DNA of 6,060 nucleotides from positions 1-6,060 of the forward strand of contig JAFAPJ010000198.1 in assembly GCA_019247255.1 (NCBI GenBank), in the 5' to 3' direction. The stretch comes from Methylobacteriaceae bacterium. Its GTDB lineage: Bacteria > Pseudomonadota > Alphaproteobacteria > Rhizobiales > Beijerinckiaceae. The translations under genes and the position numbers were made by a program. Within the stretch, counting starts at the first letter, position 1. Every line of letters starts with the position of its first letter. Under the pieces are notes generated by a model, which had not been told where the DNA came from, made no database searches, and worked only from the letters and a program-made list of their open reading frames with translations. Positions 1-6,060 of this stretch are shown here, one piece after another.

Positions 1-1172
1 GCCGCGCGAAGCGCCTCGCGCAGGCGCGTCCGCAGGGCCCGCTCGGCGAGCAGGCGCGCGACCGTGTCGTGCCGGCGCCGGATCGCCGCGAGGTCGGTGA
101 GCGGGCCCCCGATCCGCTCGGCGAGGAGCCGGGCGCCCGGCGCCGTCACGGTTCGGTCGATCGCGGACAGGAGCGAGCCCGCCCGCTCGCCCCCGAGCGT
201 CCGGGTGAGCTCGAGATTGGCGCGGGTCGCGGGATCGATGAGGAGGACGTCGCCGTCCTCTCGTGCGGGCGGCGCGAGGTTCGGCCGCGCCTCGAGCTGC
301 GTGCGCTCGACATAGGCGAGCGCCATCCCGGCCGCGGCGATCTCGGCCCGGCTGAACGACCCGAAGGCGTCGAGCGTCGCGACGCCGTAGAACGCCGTGA
401 GGCGCCGCTCGGCCGAGCCCGGATCGAGCCCGTCGCGCGGCAGGGTCGTGACGGCGGCTTTCAGCCCCCGCCAGAGCGGGGCGAGTTGCGGATCCTCGCG
501 AACCGCGTCCGGCGCGACGACCTCGCTCGGCTCGAGCCGGGCGAGCTCGGTCGCGAGGCCGCCTTCGCCGGTCTCGCGCACGACGAAGCGCCCGGTCGAC
601 AGGTCGATCGCCGCGAGGCCGTAGCACCAGGCCGTGTCGGAGACGCGACGCCGGGCGAGCGCAACGAGAAGGTTCGCCCGCGCCGGATCGAGCAGCCGCT
701 CCTCGGTCAGCGTGCCGGGCGTCACGAGCCGCACCACGGCGCGCCGCACGACCGACTTGCCGCCGCGCCGCCGCGCCTCGGCCGGGTCCTCGGTCTGCTC
801 GCAGATCGCGACCCGGTGGCCGGCCGCGATCAGCTTGTGCAGGTAATCCTCCGAGCGCTCGACCGGGACGCCGCACATCGGGATGTCCTGGCCCTGGTGG
901 CGGCCGCGCCGGGTCAGCACGATGCCGAGCGCCCGGGAGGCGATCTCCGCGTCCTCGAAGAATAGCTCGTAGAAGTCGCCCATTCGGTAGAAGAGCAGGA
1001 AGCCCGGATTGGCCGCCTTGATCTCGATGTATTGCGCCATCATGGGCGAGGTCTTGACGTCCGCCGGCGCGACAGCGTCGTCCGGCGCAGCGGCCGTCGC
1101 CTCGCCGGCGAGCGGATGGGTCAGAGCCATGTTCATGGCCGTGAGGCTATCAGCGCGGGCGGCGACCGGCAT
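1..1172 (-). CDS. mutS: DNA mismatch repair protein MutS, N-terminal part (cut by left window edge)
   Basis: MutS binds mismatches and small loops in newly replicated DNA and recruits MutL. About 390 codons are visible, read right to left without a stop, and the frame runs off at base 3. Numbering from the ATG at 1172, PMMAQ lies at 43-47. The mismatch-reading Phe-x-Glu follows in GDFYELF, with Phe67 and Glu69 matching E. coli Phe36 and Glu38. Next come IPMCGVP and CEQTEDP of domain I, VTPGT (150-154) opening the connector domain, and DATR-like [10 protein letters not shown] (313-322) opening the core/lever domain. The clamp and the C-terminal ATPase lie outside the window, so activity cannot be judged. 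The start is uncertain. ATG 1172 has GAGGAGG 12 bases upstream. ATG 1136, 12 codons later, has no ribosome site, but codon use between the two is less typical (GCT GAT AGC). The family is certain; only the first 12 residues are in doubt. maeB is transcribed divergently next to it. Confidence 0.95.
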   Translation of the reverse strand, partial: MPVAARADSLTAMNMALTHPLAGEATAAAPDDAVAPADVKTSPMMAQYIEIKAANPGFLLFYRMGDFYELFFEDAEIASRALGIVLTRRGRHQGQDIPMCGVPVERSEDYLHKLIAAGHRVAICEQTEDPAEARRRGGKSVVRRAVVRLVTPGTLTEERLLDPARANLLVALARRRVSDTAWCYGLAAIDLSTGRFVVRETGEGGLATELARLEPSEVVAPDAVREDPQLAPLWRGLKAAVTTLPRDGLDPGSAERRLTAFYGVATLDAFGSFSRAEIAAAGMALAYVERTQLEARPNLAPPAREDGDVLLIDPATRANLELTRTLGGERAGSLLSAIDRTVTAPGARLLAERIGGPLTDLAAIRRRHDTVARLLAERALRTRLREALRA

Positions 1173-1184
1173 CGGCTCAGGCCG

Positions 1185-1191
1185 CCTCCTC
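1185..1191 (-). promoter_or_regulatory. Shine-Dalgarno sequence GAGGAGG upstream of mutS
   Basis: On the minus strand GAGGAGG sits 12 bases before the ATG at 1172. It is the only strong purine-rich site ahead of any in-frame mutS start. The spacing is longer than the usual 5-10 bases, so it favours the 1172 start without proving it. The alternative ATG at 1136 would have to be translated without a recognisable site. Confidence 0.45.
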
Positions 1192-1202
1192 AACCGGAAT
1201 CT

Positions 1203-1230
1203 CGGGCCGGCATGCTCCCGATGCGGCCCG
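1203..1230. repeat. Inverted repeat in the mutS-maeB control region
   Basis: CGGGCCG-G-CAT and ATGCGGCCCG are reverse complements apart from one unpaired G at 1210, giving a 10-bp stem around the 7-base loop GCTCCCG. It lies just upstream of the mutS Shine-Dalgarno and about 60 bases upstream of the candidate maeB -35. It could be an operator for a dimeric regulator, a leader hairpin on the mutS transcript, or a chance match in GC-rich DNA. No T-run follows on either strand, so it is not a typical intrinsic terminator. Confidence 0.4.
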
Positions 1231-1291
1231 CCCGACCCTTGCCATCGCGGGACCCTAGCAGATCGGCTGAGGCCGGCCACGTCCGCGGCGC

Positions 1292-1320
1292 TTGAGCCGC
1301 GCCTCGCCCCTCCCTAGGCT
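1292..1320 (+). promoter_or_regulatory. Candidate sigma70-type promoter of maeB
   Basis: TTGAGC (1292-1297) and TAGGCT (1315-1320) are separated by exactly 17 bases. The first matches TTGACA at four of six positions and the second matches TATAAT at three of six, including the first TA and the last T. Transcription would start near 1327, giving a leader of about 20 bases that contains the GAGGG ribosome site at 1331-1335. This is pattern matching only, and alphaproteobacterial promoters are often degenerate. Confidence 0.4.
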
Positions 1321-1336
1321 CGCGATCCGAGAGGGA
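1311..1336. repeat. Imperfect inverted repeat over the maeB -10/ribosome-site region
   Basis: TCCCT-agg-CTCG (1311-1322) pairs with CGAG-AGGGA (1328-1336), giving nine base pairs with a three-base bulge and the loop CGATC. The left arm covers the candidate -10 and the right arm contains the purine-rich ribosome site of maeB. If transcription starts near 1327 it acts, if at all, as a DNA operator. If a promoter lies further upstream, the RNA hairpin would mask the ribosome site. Confidence 0.35.
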
Positions 1337-1348
1337 ACGCCAGAACCA

Positions 1349-3640
1349 ATGAACGACCAGACGCCGATCAAGCGCCGCGCCCGACCGACCTTCACGGATC
1401 AGGAGGCGCTGCAATTCCACGCGGGCGGACGACCGGGCAAGCTCGAGATCGTCGCCACGAAGCCGATGGCGACCCAGCGCGACCTCTCGCTTGCCTATTC
1501 GCCCGGGGTCGCGGTGCCGGTCCTGGCGATCGCGGAGGATCCCGGCACCGCCTACGACTACACGGCCAAGGGCAACCTCGTCGCCGTCGTGTCGAACGGG
1601 ACCGCGATCCTCGGGCTCGGCAATCGCGGCGCCCTCGCCTCGAAGCCCGTGATGGAGGGCAAGGCCGTCCTCTTCAAGCGCTTCGCCGACATCGACGCCT
1701 TCGACCTGGAGGTCGGGACGGAGGACCCCGACGAGATGGTCGCGGCGGTCCGCTACCTCGGGCCGACCTTCGGGGGCATCAATCTCGAGGACATCAAGGC
1801 GCCCGAATGCTTCATCGTGGAGGAGCGCCTCCGCGAGCTCATGGACATCCCGGTCTTCCATGACGACCAGCACGGGACGGCGATCATCGCGGCGGCCGGG
1901 CTCATCAACGCGCTCCACCTCACCGGGCGCGAGATGCGCGACGCGAAGCTCGTGGTGAACGGCGCGGGCGCGGCTGGCATCGCCTGCCTCGACCTCCTGA
2001 AGGCGCTGGGCCTCCGGCCGGAAAACGTGCTCCTCTGCGACACGAAGGGCGTCGTCTATCAGGGCCGCGAGGACGGCATGAACCAGTGGAAGTCGGCCCA
2101 CGCGACCCGCACCGACGCCCGCACGCTCGCCGACGCGATGGAAGGAGCCGACGCGGTGTTCGGGCTGTCGGTCAAGGGCGCCTTCACGGCCGACATGATC
2201 CGCTCGATGGCCGAGAACCCGATCATCTTCGCGATGGCCAATCCCGATCCCGAGATCACGCCCGAAGAGGTCGCCCGCATCCGCGACGACGCCATCATGG
2301 CGACCGGCCGGTCGGATTACCCGAACCAGATCAACAACGTGCTCGGCTTCCCGTACATCTTCCGGGGCGCGCTCGACGTGCGCGCCACGACCATGAACAT
2401 GGAGATGAAGATCGCGGCCGCGCAGGCGCTCGCCGAACTCGCCCGCGAGGACGTGCCCGACGAGGTCGCGGCCGCCTATCAGGGTGCGCGCCCGCGCTTC
2501 GGGCGCGACTACATCATTCCGGTGCCGTTCGATCCGCGGCTCATCTCGACGGTGCCGATCGCCGTCGCGCGCGCCGCGGTCGAGACCGGGGTCGCCCGGC
2601 GCGCGCTCGCCGACGAGGAGCGCTACCGCGAGGAGTTGCAGGCGCGGCGCGACCCGACCGCGGGCGTCCTGTCGCGAATCTTCGAGCGCGTGCGCAAGTT
2701 CCCGAAGCGTGTCGTCTTCGCGGAGGGCGAGGAGGAGCAGGTGATCCGCGCCGCGCTCGCCTTCGCGAACCAGGGTCTCGGCACGGCGATCCTGGTCGGG
2801 CGGGAGGATCGCGTCCACGCGACCGCGGAGGCCGCCGGCATCGAGATCGACCGCCGGGACGGGGTCGAGATCCACAATGCGCGCCTGTCGCGCCGCAACC
2901 GCGCCTATGCGGACTTCCTCTACGCGCGGCTGCAGCGGCGCGGCTACCTGTTCCGCGACTGCCAGCGCCTCATCAACCAGGACCGTAACCATTTCGCGGC
3001 CGCCATGGTGTCGCTCGGCGACGCGGACGCCATGGTGACGGGCGTGACACGGAACTACTCGGTCGCGCTCGAGGACGTGCGGCACGTCATCGACCCGAAG
3101 CCGGGGCATCGGCTCATCGGCGTCTCGCTGTGCCTGACCCGCTCCGGGCCGGTCCTCGTGGCCGATACGGCGATCACGGAGATGCCCGACGCGGCGGCGC
3201 TCGCCGAGATCGCGATCGAGGCGGCAGGCGCGGCGCGCCGGCTCGGCCTCGAGCCGCGGGTGGCGCTCCTCGCCTTCTCGACCTTCGGGCACCCGGAAGG
3301 GGAGCGCTCGCGGCACGTGCGCGAGGCGGTCGCGATGCTCGACGGGATGCGGGTCGATTTAGAGTATGACGGCGACATGGCGGCGGACGTCGCGCTGAAT
3401 CGCGACCTGATGGCAGCCTACCCGTTCTGTCGCCTCTCGGGCCCGGCGAACGTGCTCGTCATGCCGGCCTTCCACTCGGCCTCGATCTCGACCCGGATGC
3501 TCCAGGAGCTCGGCGGCGCGACCGTCGTCGGCCCGCTCATCGTCGGGCTCGACAAGCCGGTGCAGATCGTCTCGCTCGGCGCGACCGATTCGGACCTCGT
3601 CCGCATGGCCGCGCTCGCGGGCTTCAATATCGGAGGCTGA
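1349..3640 (+). CDS. maeB: Malic enzyme fused to phosphotransacetylase-like domain (MaeB/Dme/Tme type)
   Basis: This cytosolic enzyme oxidatively decarboxylates malate to pyruvate and CO2, making NAD(P)H and linking the TCA cycle to pyruvate and acetyl-CoA supply. The 763 residues match the usual length of the large bacterial fusion form. The N-terminal malic domain carries SPGVAVP (51-57) and FHDDQHGTA (170-178, with metal-binding acidic residues). The nucleotide-binding fold has NGAGAAG (204-210), the ANPDPE segment (297-302) and SDYPNQINN (322-330). A linker leads to the phosphotransacetylase-like domain, which starts near 442 with RVVFAEGE at about 454-461 and ends at the C-terminus. In studied relatives this domain does not make acetyl phosphate; it supports oligomerisation and acetyl-CoA inhibition. 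Consistent with that, the SRG of true Pta reads SLG here (742-744). The ATG at 1349 gives the normal N-terminus, preceded by GAGGG. An upstream TTG at 1292 overlaps the candidate -35 and was not used. NAD versus NADP preference cannot be read from the sequence. Confidence 0.96.
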   Translation: MNDQTPIKRRARPTFTDQEALQFHAGGRPGKLEIVATKPMATQRDLSLAYSPGVAVPVLAIAEDPGTAYDYTAKGNLVAVVSNGTAILGLGNRGALASKPVMEGKAVLFKRFADIDAFDLEVGTEDPDEMVAAVRYLGPTFGGINLEDIKAPECFIVEERLRELMDIPVFHDDQHGTAIIAAAGLINALHLTGREMRDAKLVVNGAGAAGIACLDLLKALGLRPENVLLCDTKGVVYQGREDGMNQWKSAHATRTDARTLADAMEGADAVFGLSVKGAFTADMIRSMAENPIIFAMANPDPEITPEEVARIRDDAIMATGRSDYPNQINNVLGFPYIFRGALDVRATTMNMEMKIAAAQALAELAREDVPDEVAAAYQGARPRFGRDYIIPVPFDPRLISTVPIAVARAAVETGVARRALADEERYREELQARRDPTAGVLSRIFERVRKFPKRVVFAEGEEEQVIRAALAFANQGLGTAILVGREDRVHATAEAAGIEIDRRDGVEIHNARLSRRNRAYADFLYARLQRRGYLFRDCQRLINQDRNHFAAAMVSLGDADAMVTGVTRNYSVALEDVRHVIDPKPGHRLIGVSLCLTRSGPVLVADTAITEMPDAAALAEIAIEAAGAARRLGLEPRVALLAFSTFGHPEGERSRHVREAVAMLDGMRVDLEYDGDMAADVALNRDLMAAYPFCRLSGPANVLVMPAFHSASISTRMLQELGGATVVGPLIVGLDKPVQIVSLGATDSDLVRMAALAGFNIGG

Positions 3641-3641
3641 C

Positions 3642-3682
3642 GGCGCGCCGTCCGGCTCAGGCTCACGGAAGCCGGACGCGCC
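3642..3682. terminator. Shared stem-loop at the convergent maeB / membrane-protein junction
   Basis: GGCGCG-ccg-TCCGGCT (3642-3657) pairs with AGCCGGA-CGCGCC (3670-3682): thirteen base pairs with a three-base bulge and a 12-base loop. It starts two bases after the maeB stop and covers the stop codon (3663-3665) and last codons of the opposing gene. The position suits a bidirectional terminator for two genes whose stops are 22 bases apart. No T-run follows on either strand, so it departs from the classical rho-independent form. It may pause polymerase or protect the 3' ends. Confidence 0.45.
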
Positions 3683-5480
3683 AGACCTGCAGGACGCCGC
3701 TCGGATCGAGCTCAGTGGCGGGCTCGAGCCAGGACGGGGCCGTCGCCCGACCCATCCCGAGCGCCGCGAGGAACGGGGTCGGCACGAGCGTTCCGGACCC
3801 GGCGCGGAGCATCGGCTCGCACAGGACGAGATAGTCGAACGGACGCGCGATCGCGGCGCCGCGAAGCTCCTCGGCCGAACCCCGCTCGCCAACGAGCACC
3901 ATGCGCAGGCCCGCGAGATCGCGGTGGTAGGGCGCGGCAACGACGGCGTGGCGGGTTCGCAGCAGGATCGGCGGCCCGAGATTGAGGTCGGCGAGGACGA
4001 GGCCCGGCGGCAGGACGTCGAGCGCCCGGAGCGCCGCAGGCTCCGTGCAGCGGCGCCACGCCGTCCAGGCCGTGGGCGGCGGCGCCGCCCCCCCGAGGCC
4101 CGCGACCACGATGCCCCAGACGGTCCCGACCATGCCGAACGCCGCGAGCGCCGGGGCCAGGAGCGGCCGACCCTGGCTCGCGGCCGCGCATGTCCGGGCG
4201 GCCGCGATCCCGGCGACGAGCGGGACGAAGCTTGCCCCGATATAGGCGCCGCGCGCCTCGACGAGCGCGAGCAGCGTGCCCGGCCAGGCGAGCGTCGCGA
4301 GAAGCGCGAGGGTCCGGACCTCCGTGGACTCGCGGGATCGGAGAGCTGCCGCGGTCGCGTACAGGCTCGCGACGAGAAGCGGGGCGACGCCCGCGAACGC
4401 CTCGGCCGGGTTCGACGCAAGGCGCCGCGAGGCCGGCCACATCTCGAACACCTCGTCGAGCCAGGCCGAGCGGACGAGGTCGTCCATGCCGGCGAAGGGA
4501 CCCGCCGCGCAGGCGGGATACATGAGGGCGAAGGCCGCCATGCCGCCGAGGCCCAGGCTCGCGGCCGCCGCGCCGCGTGCGGCCGGGCCGCTCAGCCGCT
4601 CGCCGAGGCCCGCGAGGACAGAGGTCGCGAGCGCGGCGCCCCCGGCGACGAGAAGCCAGGGCGGGGACAGGGCGTCGCAGGCCGGGACGGCCCAGCGGAC
4701 CGGCGCCGTCTGGGCCAGGAAGAGCAGCGTCGCGGCGGCCCCGAAAGCCGTCCCGAAGCCGAGCAGCATCGGGAGCCGGCTCCGGCCTCGCCGGACCCAC
4801 TCGGCGACGAGGAACAGCCCCGCCGCCGCCAGCACGGGCACGGTCTCGAGCCCGATCGCGAGCGAGAGCCCGGCGAGGGCTCCGGCGCAAGCGCCCGCGC
4901 GGGCCGGCCGCTCGCGGCCGCAGAGGCAGACCGTCATGCCAAGCACCGCGCAGACCTGCGCGTTGTGGTGGTCGATGCGGCCGTAGGCGAAGAGGCCGCC
5001 GAGCACCGGCGACTGCGTCGCGACCACGAGGCCGGCGAGGGCCGCGACATGGCCGAGGCGACCGCGCAGGAACGTCCAGACCAGGGCAAGGTAGAGGGCG
5101 AAGAGCAGCGGCGGCCACAGGGCGACGGTGAGGCCCTCCGCGGTGCCGCGCCCGACCAGCGGCGACAGGACGAGGATCAGCAACGCGAGCGGGAGATCGA
5201 CGAGCCGCGACCAATGCGACGGGACGCCCTCGGGGGGCAGAAGCCGGTGCTGGACGTTGTCGAACCAACCCTGGCCGGCGAGGAGATCCCGCACGCCGAC
5301 GAGGCGCATCACGTCGTCCGTGTCCGGCAGCCGAAGCTGCATGATCTCGGGCAGGCGGGCGGGGTGATAGGCGCCGGCGAGGCCGATCGCCGCCCAGATC
5401 CCGAGCGCCACTATGCCGGCGCGCCGGATCCGATCCGGCCGAATCACGGCGGCGCCGTCGATATTCGCCTCGATCGCCAT
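3663..5480 (-). CDS. Multi-pass membrane protein, probable GT-C glycosyltransferase of STT3-like type
   Basis: GT-C enzymes move sugars from lipid-linked donors on the outer face of the inner membrane. This 605-residue protein has a short charged N-terminus and about 12-13 hydrophobic segments between 21 and 465 (e.g. 21-38, 96-110, 116-138, 196-229, 240-258, 440-465). A mostly soluble tail of about 140 residues follows. The first loop has DTDD (53-56), then MRLVGVRDLL, GWFD (71-74), PPEG (82-85) and HWSRL..LPLA (89-99). The acidic cluster, basic helix, PEG, W-x-x-L and D/LPLA order matches STT3/AglB. GRIDHHN (167-173) resembles the archaeal LDHH metal motif. The canonical WWDYG is absent; the matching place in the tail reads ADLNLGPPIL (497-506) followed by AAPYHR (515-520). 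The substrate is unknown. The ATG at 5480 is preceded by AGGG at 8 bases. It lies 57 bases downstream of an amine oxidase gene and may be co-transcribed. It could also be another lipid-linked sugar transferase such as an ArnT/PMT relative. Confidence 0.75.
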   Translation of the reverse strand: MAIEANIDGAAVIRPDRIRRAGIVALGIWAAIGLAGAYHPARLPEIMQLRLPDTDDVMRLVGVRDLLAGQGWFDNVQHRLLPPEGVPSHWSRLVDLPLALLILVLSPLVGRGTAEGLTVALWPPLLFALYLALVWTFLRGRLGHVAALAGLVVATQSPVLGGLFAYGRIDHHNAQVCAVLGMTVCLCGRERPARAGACAGALAGLSLAIGLETVPVLAAAGLFLVAEWVRRGRSRLPMLLGFGTAFGAAATLLFLAQTAPVRWAVPACDALSPPWLLVAGGAALATSVLAGLGERLSGPAARGAAAASLGLGGMAAFALMYPACAAGPFAGMDDLVRSAWLDEVFEMWPASRRLASNPAEAFAGVAPLLVASLYATAAALRSRESTEVRTLALLATLAWPGTLLALVEARGAYIGASFVPLVAGIAAARTCAAASQGRPLLAPALAAFGMVGTVWGIVVAGLGGAAPPPTAWTAWRRCTEPAALRALDVLPPGLVLADLNLGPPILLRTRHAVVAAPYHRDLAGLRMVLVGERGSAEELRGAAIARPFDYLVLCEPMLRAGSGTLVPTPFLAALGMGRATAPSWLEPATELDPSGVLQVWRVRLP

Positions 5481-5502
5481 CCGGGCGACCCTGCCAGCCC
5501 GG
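5481..5502 (-). promoter_or_regulatory. Stem-loop displaying the ribosome site of the membrane-protein gene
   Basis: On the minus-strand transcript CCGGGC and GCCCGG form a 6-bp stem around the 10-base loop TGGCAGGGTC. The second arm touches the ATG at 5480, and the only ribosome-site match (AGGG) lies in the loop. This could control translation start by exposing or occluding the site. The stem is short and could be chance in GC-rich DNA. Confidence 0.3.
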
Positions 5503-5505
5503 CGT

Positions 5506-5529
5506 GAAGCGGGAGTTAGCGCTTCCCGC
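5506..5529 (-). terminator. Weak stem-loop after the amine oxidase stop
   Basis: Two mutually exclusive small stems overlap here: GCGGGA with TCCCGC (5509-5514 and 5524-5529), and GAAGCG with CGCTTC (5506-5511 and 5520-5525). The first begins 10 bases past the amine oxidase stop on the minus strand and is followed by TTCACG, a poor U-tract. It could weakly attenuate transcription into the downstream membrane-protein gene, or it may have no role. Confidence 0.25.
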
Positions 5530-5538
5530 GGTCGCGCG

Positions 5539-6060
5539 TCAGGCGCGCCGCGTGATCGCCCGCGCGATCTCGGCCGCGGCGCGTTCGCCTTCGAGGTACG
5601 CGCCGCCGACCGTCATGGCGCCGCCGCCTGCGCTCGCCTCGCCGGCGAACCAGATCCGGTCGCCGATCGGCCGCCTGAGCGCGATGCGGGCGCCCGCGCA
5701 GCCGGGCTTCGCGATCGAGTAGCCGCCCCGCGCCAGCGGATCGGACCACCAGCCGGCGAGCACCCCGGCCGCGACCGCGCCCGTGACGCGGCTTCCGAAG
5801 ACCTTGGCCAGACGCTCGGTCACGGTCGCGACCGCCTCCCGCTCGCCGCTCTCGCAGACCGCGCGGGCGAAGTCGCCGCCGAGATAGGCGATCACGAGGT
5901 CGCGCCCGTCGGGCAGGGTCTCGAAGCTGATCGTGTCCCGCCCGCCCCCGAGATCGATGGCGTCCGACAGCGTCGTTGCCCCGAGCTTCGCCCGGTCGAT
6001 CCGGAGCGCGATCTTCGTGTAGGCGCCCATCCGCAGCCCCTCGAGGGCGGTGCGGGTCTC
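5539..6060 (-). CDS. FAD-dependent amine oxidase family protein, C-terminal part (cut by right window edge)
   Basis: These flavoenzymes oxidise amines, polyamines or related substrates to imines with release of hydrogen peroxide. Only the last 173 residues are visible, and the frame stays open through base 6060. An internal ATG at 6030 is not the real start, because the ten upstream codons continue the family pattern. Counting from the codon at 6058-6060, GAYTKIAL (12-19) holds a lysine that lines up with the flavin N5-contacting lysine of monoamine oxidases. GGDFARAV follows. Then come WWSDP (104-108) with GGYS (112-115), FAGEA (138-142) and TVGGAYLEGERAA near the C-terminus, which closes the FAD site. 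The WxxDP...GxYS form resembles the plant polyamine oxidase/LSD1 branch and lacks the cysteine used for covalent FAD in mitochondrial monoamine oxidases. The N-terminal Rossmann FAD motif and any signal peptide are outside the window. The substrate cannot be inferred. The stop is 58 bases upstream of the membrane-protein ATG. Confidence 0.88.
   Translation of the reverse strand, partial: ETRTALEGLRMGAYTKIALRIDRAKLGATTLSDAIDLGGGRDTISFETLPDGRDLVIAYLGGDFARAVCESGEREAVATVTERLAKVFGSRVTGAVAAGVLAGWWSDPLARGGYSIAKPGCAGARIALRRPIGDRIWFAGEASAGGGAMTVGGAYLEGERAAAEIARAITRRA

Larger units (their letters stand above)
1173..1348. other. Divergent intergenic region between mutS and maeB
   Basis: This 176-base stretch carries no convincing gene. 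It must hold the promoters of both mutS (leftward) and maeB (rightward). It contains a 10-bp inverted repeat (1203-1230), a candidate maeB promoter (1292-1320) and a second imperfect inverted repeat over the maeB start region (1311-1336). I could not find a good -35/-10 pair for mutS. Open frames that cross it are GC-bias shadows. As I recall, adjacency of mutS and a malic enzyme gene also occurs in other Rhizobiales such as Sinorhizobium. Confidence 0.7.

Noticed and set aside
69..965. 298-codon open frame on the plus strand across mutS
   Set aside because: It is antisense to the MutS frame, which shows the full order of family motifs. The plus-strand translation has no recognisable motif.
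1292..1348. Upstream TTG start for maeB adding 19 residues
   Set aside because: The extension has no counterpart in the usual MaeB N-terminus, lacks a ribosome site and overlaps the candidate -35. ATG 1349 has a GAGGG site and gives the expected length.
1190..3316. 708-codon open frame on the minus strand across maeB
   Set aside because: It lies fully antisense to a well-supported gene. Its translation is rich in Arg, Asp, Glu and His with low-complexity character and no recognisable domain, as expected from the complement of GC-rich coding DNA where stops are rare.
3712..5268. 518-codon minus-strand frame overlapping the membrane-protein gene in another frame
   Set aside because: It is an Arg/Pro/Ala-rich alternative frame with no domain signal, an out-of-frame shadow of the same gene.
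3924..5507. 527-codon open frame on the plus strand across the membrane-protein gene
   Set aside because: It is an antisense shadow. The translation is almost entirely Arg, Gly, Glu, Asp, Pro and Ala without hydrophobic core patterns, whereas the opposite strand gives a coherent multi-pass membrane protein.
5539..6030. A complete small protein of 163 residues starting at ATG 6030
   Set aside because: The frame continues upstream to the window edge with family-like residues, and the protein contains only the C-terminal part of an amine oxidase, so the ATG is internal.
1..6060. Mobile element, CRISPR array, tRNA or other transfer signature
   Set aside because: I saw no terminal inverted repeats with a transposase, no regularly spaced repeats, no cloverleaf-like sequence and no shift in base composition between genes.

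Overview
The window is very GC-rich, its codons almost always end in G or C, and its coding is dense with short gaps. Together with the protein sequences this fits an alphaproteobacterium, most likely a Rhizobiales member of the Methylobacterium or a related type. The genus is an inference. Nothing points to a mobile element, phage, CRISPR array or RNA gene, and the region reads as ordinary chromosome.

Layout. Bases 1-1172 (minus strand) hold the N-terminal part of mutS, the DNA mismatch-recognition protein, cut off by the left edge. A divergent intergenic region follows, with several imperfect inverted repeats and a plausible sigma70-type promoter for the next gene. Bases 1349-3640 (plus strand) are a complete maeB, a malic enzyme fused to a C-terminal phosphotransacetylase-like domain. 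It ends convergently, 22 bases from the stop of a minus-strand gene (3663-5480). A GC-rich stem-loop lies across that junction and may end transcription from both sides. The minus-strand gene encodes a 605-residue multi-pass membrane protein. Its sequence pattern resembles the STT3/oligosaccharyltransferase class of GT-C glycosyltransferases. Upstream of it on the same strand, separated by 57 bases with two small hairpins, is the C-terminal part of an FAD-dependent amine oxidase (5539-6060), cut off by the right edge.

How the genes work together. MutS (genome maintenance) and MaeB (malate to pyruvate, supplying NAD(P)H and feeding acetyl-CoA or gluconeogenesis) are unrelated housekeeping functions that share a divergent control region. 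The amine oxidase and the GT-C-like protein could be co-transcribed, but the sequence does not show a common pathway. The most interesting item is the STT3-like membrane protein, whose substrate is unknown. No clearly new multi-gene system is visible here.
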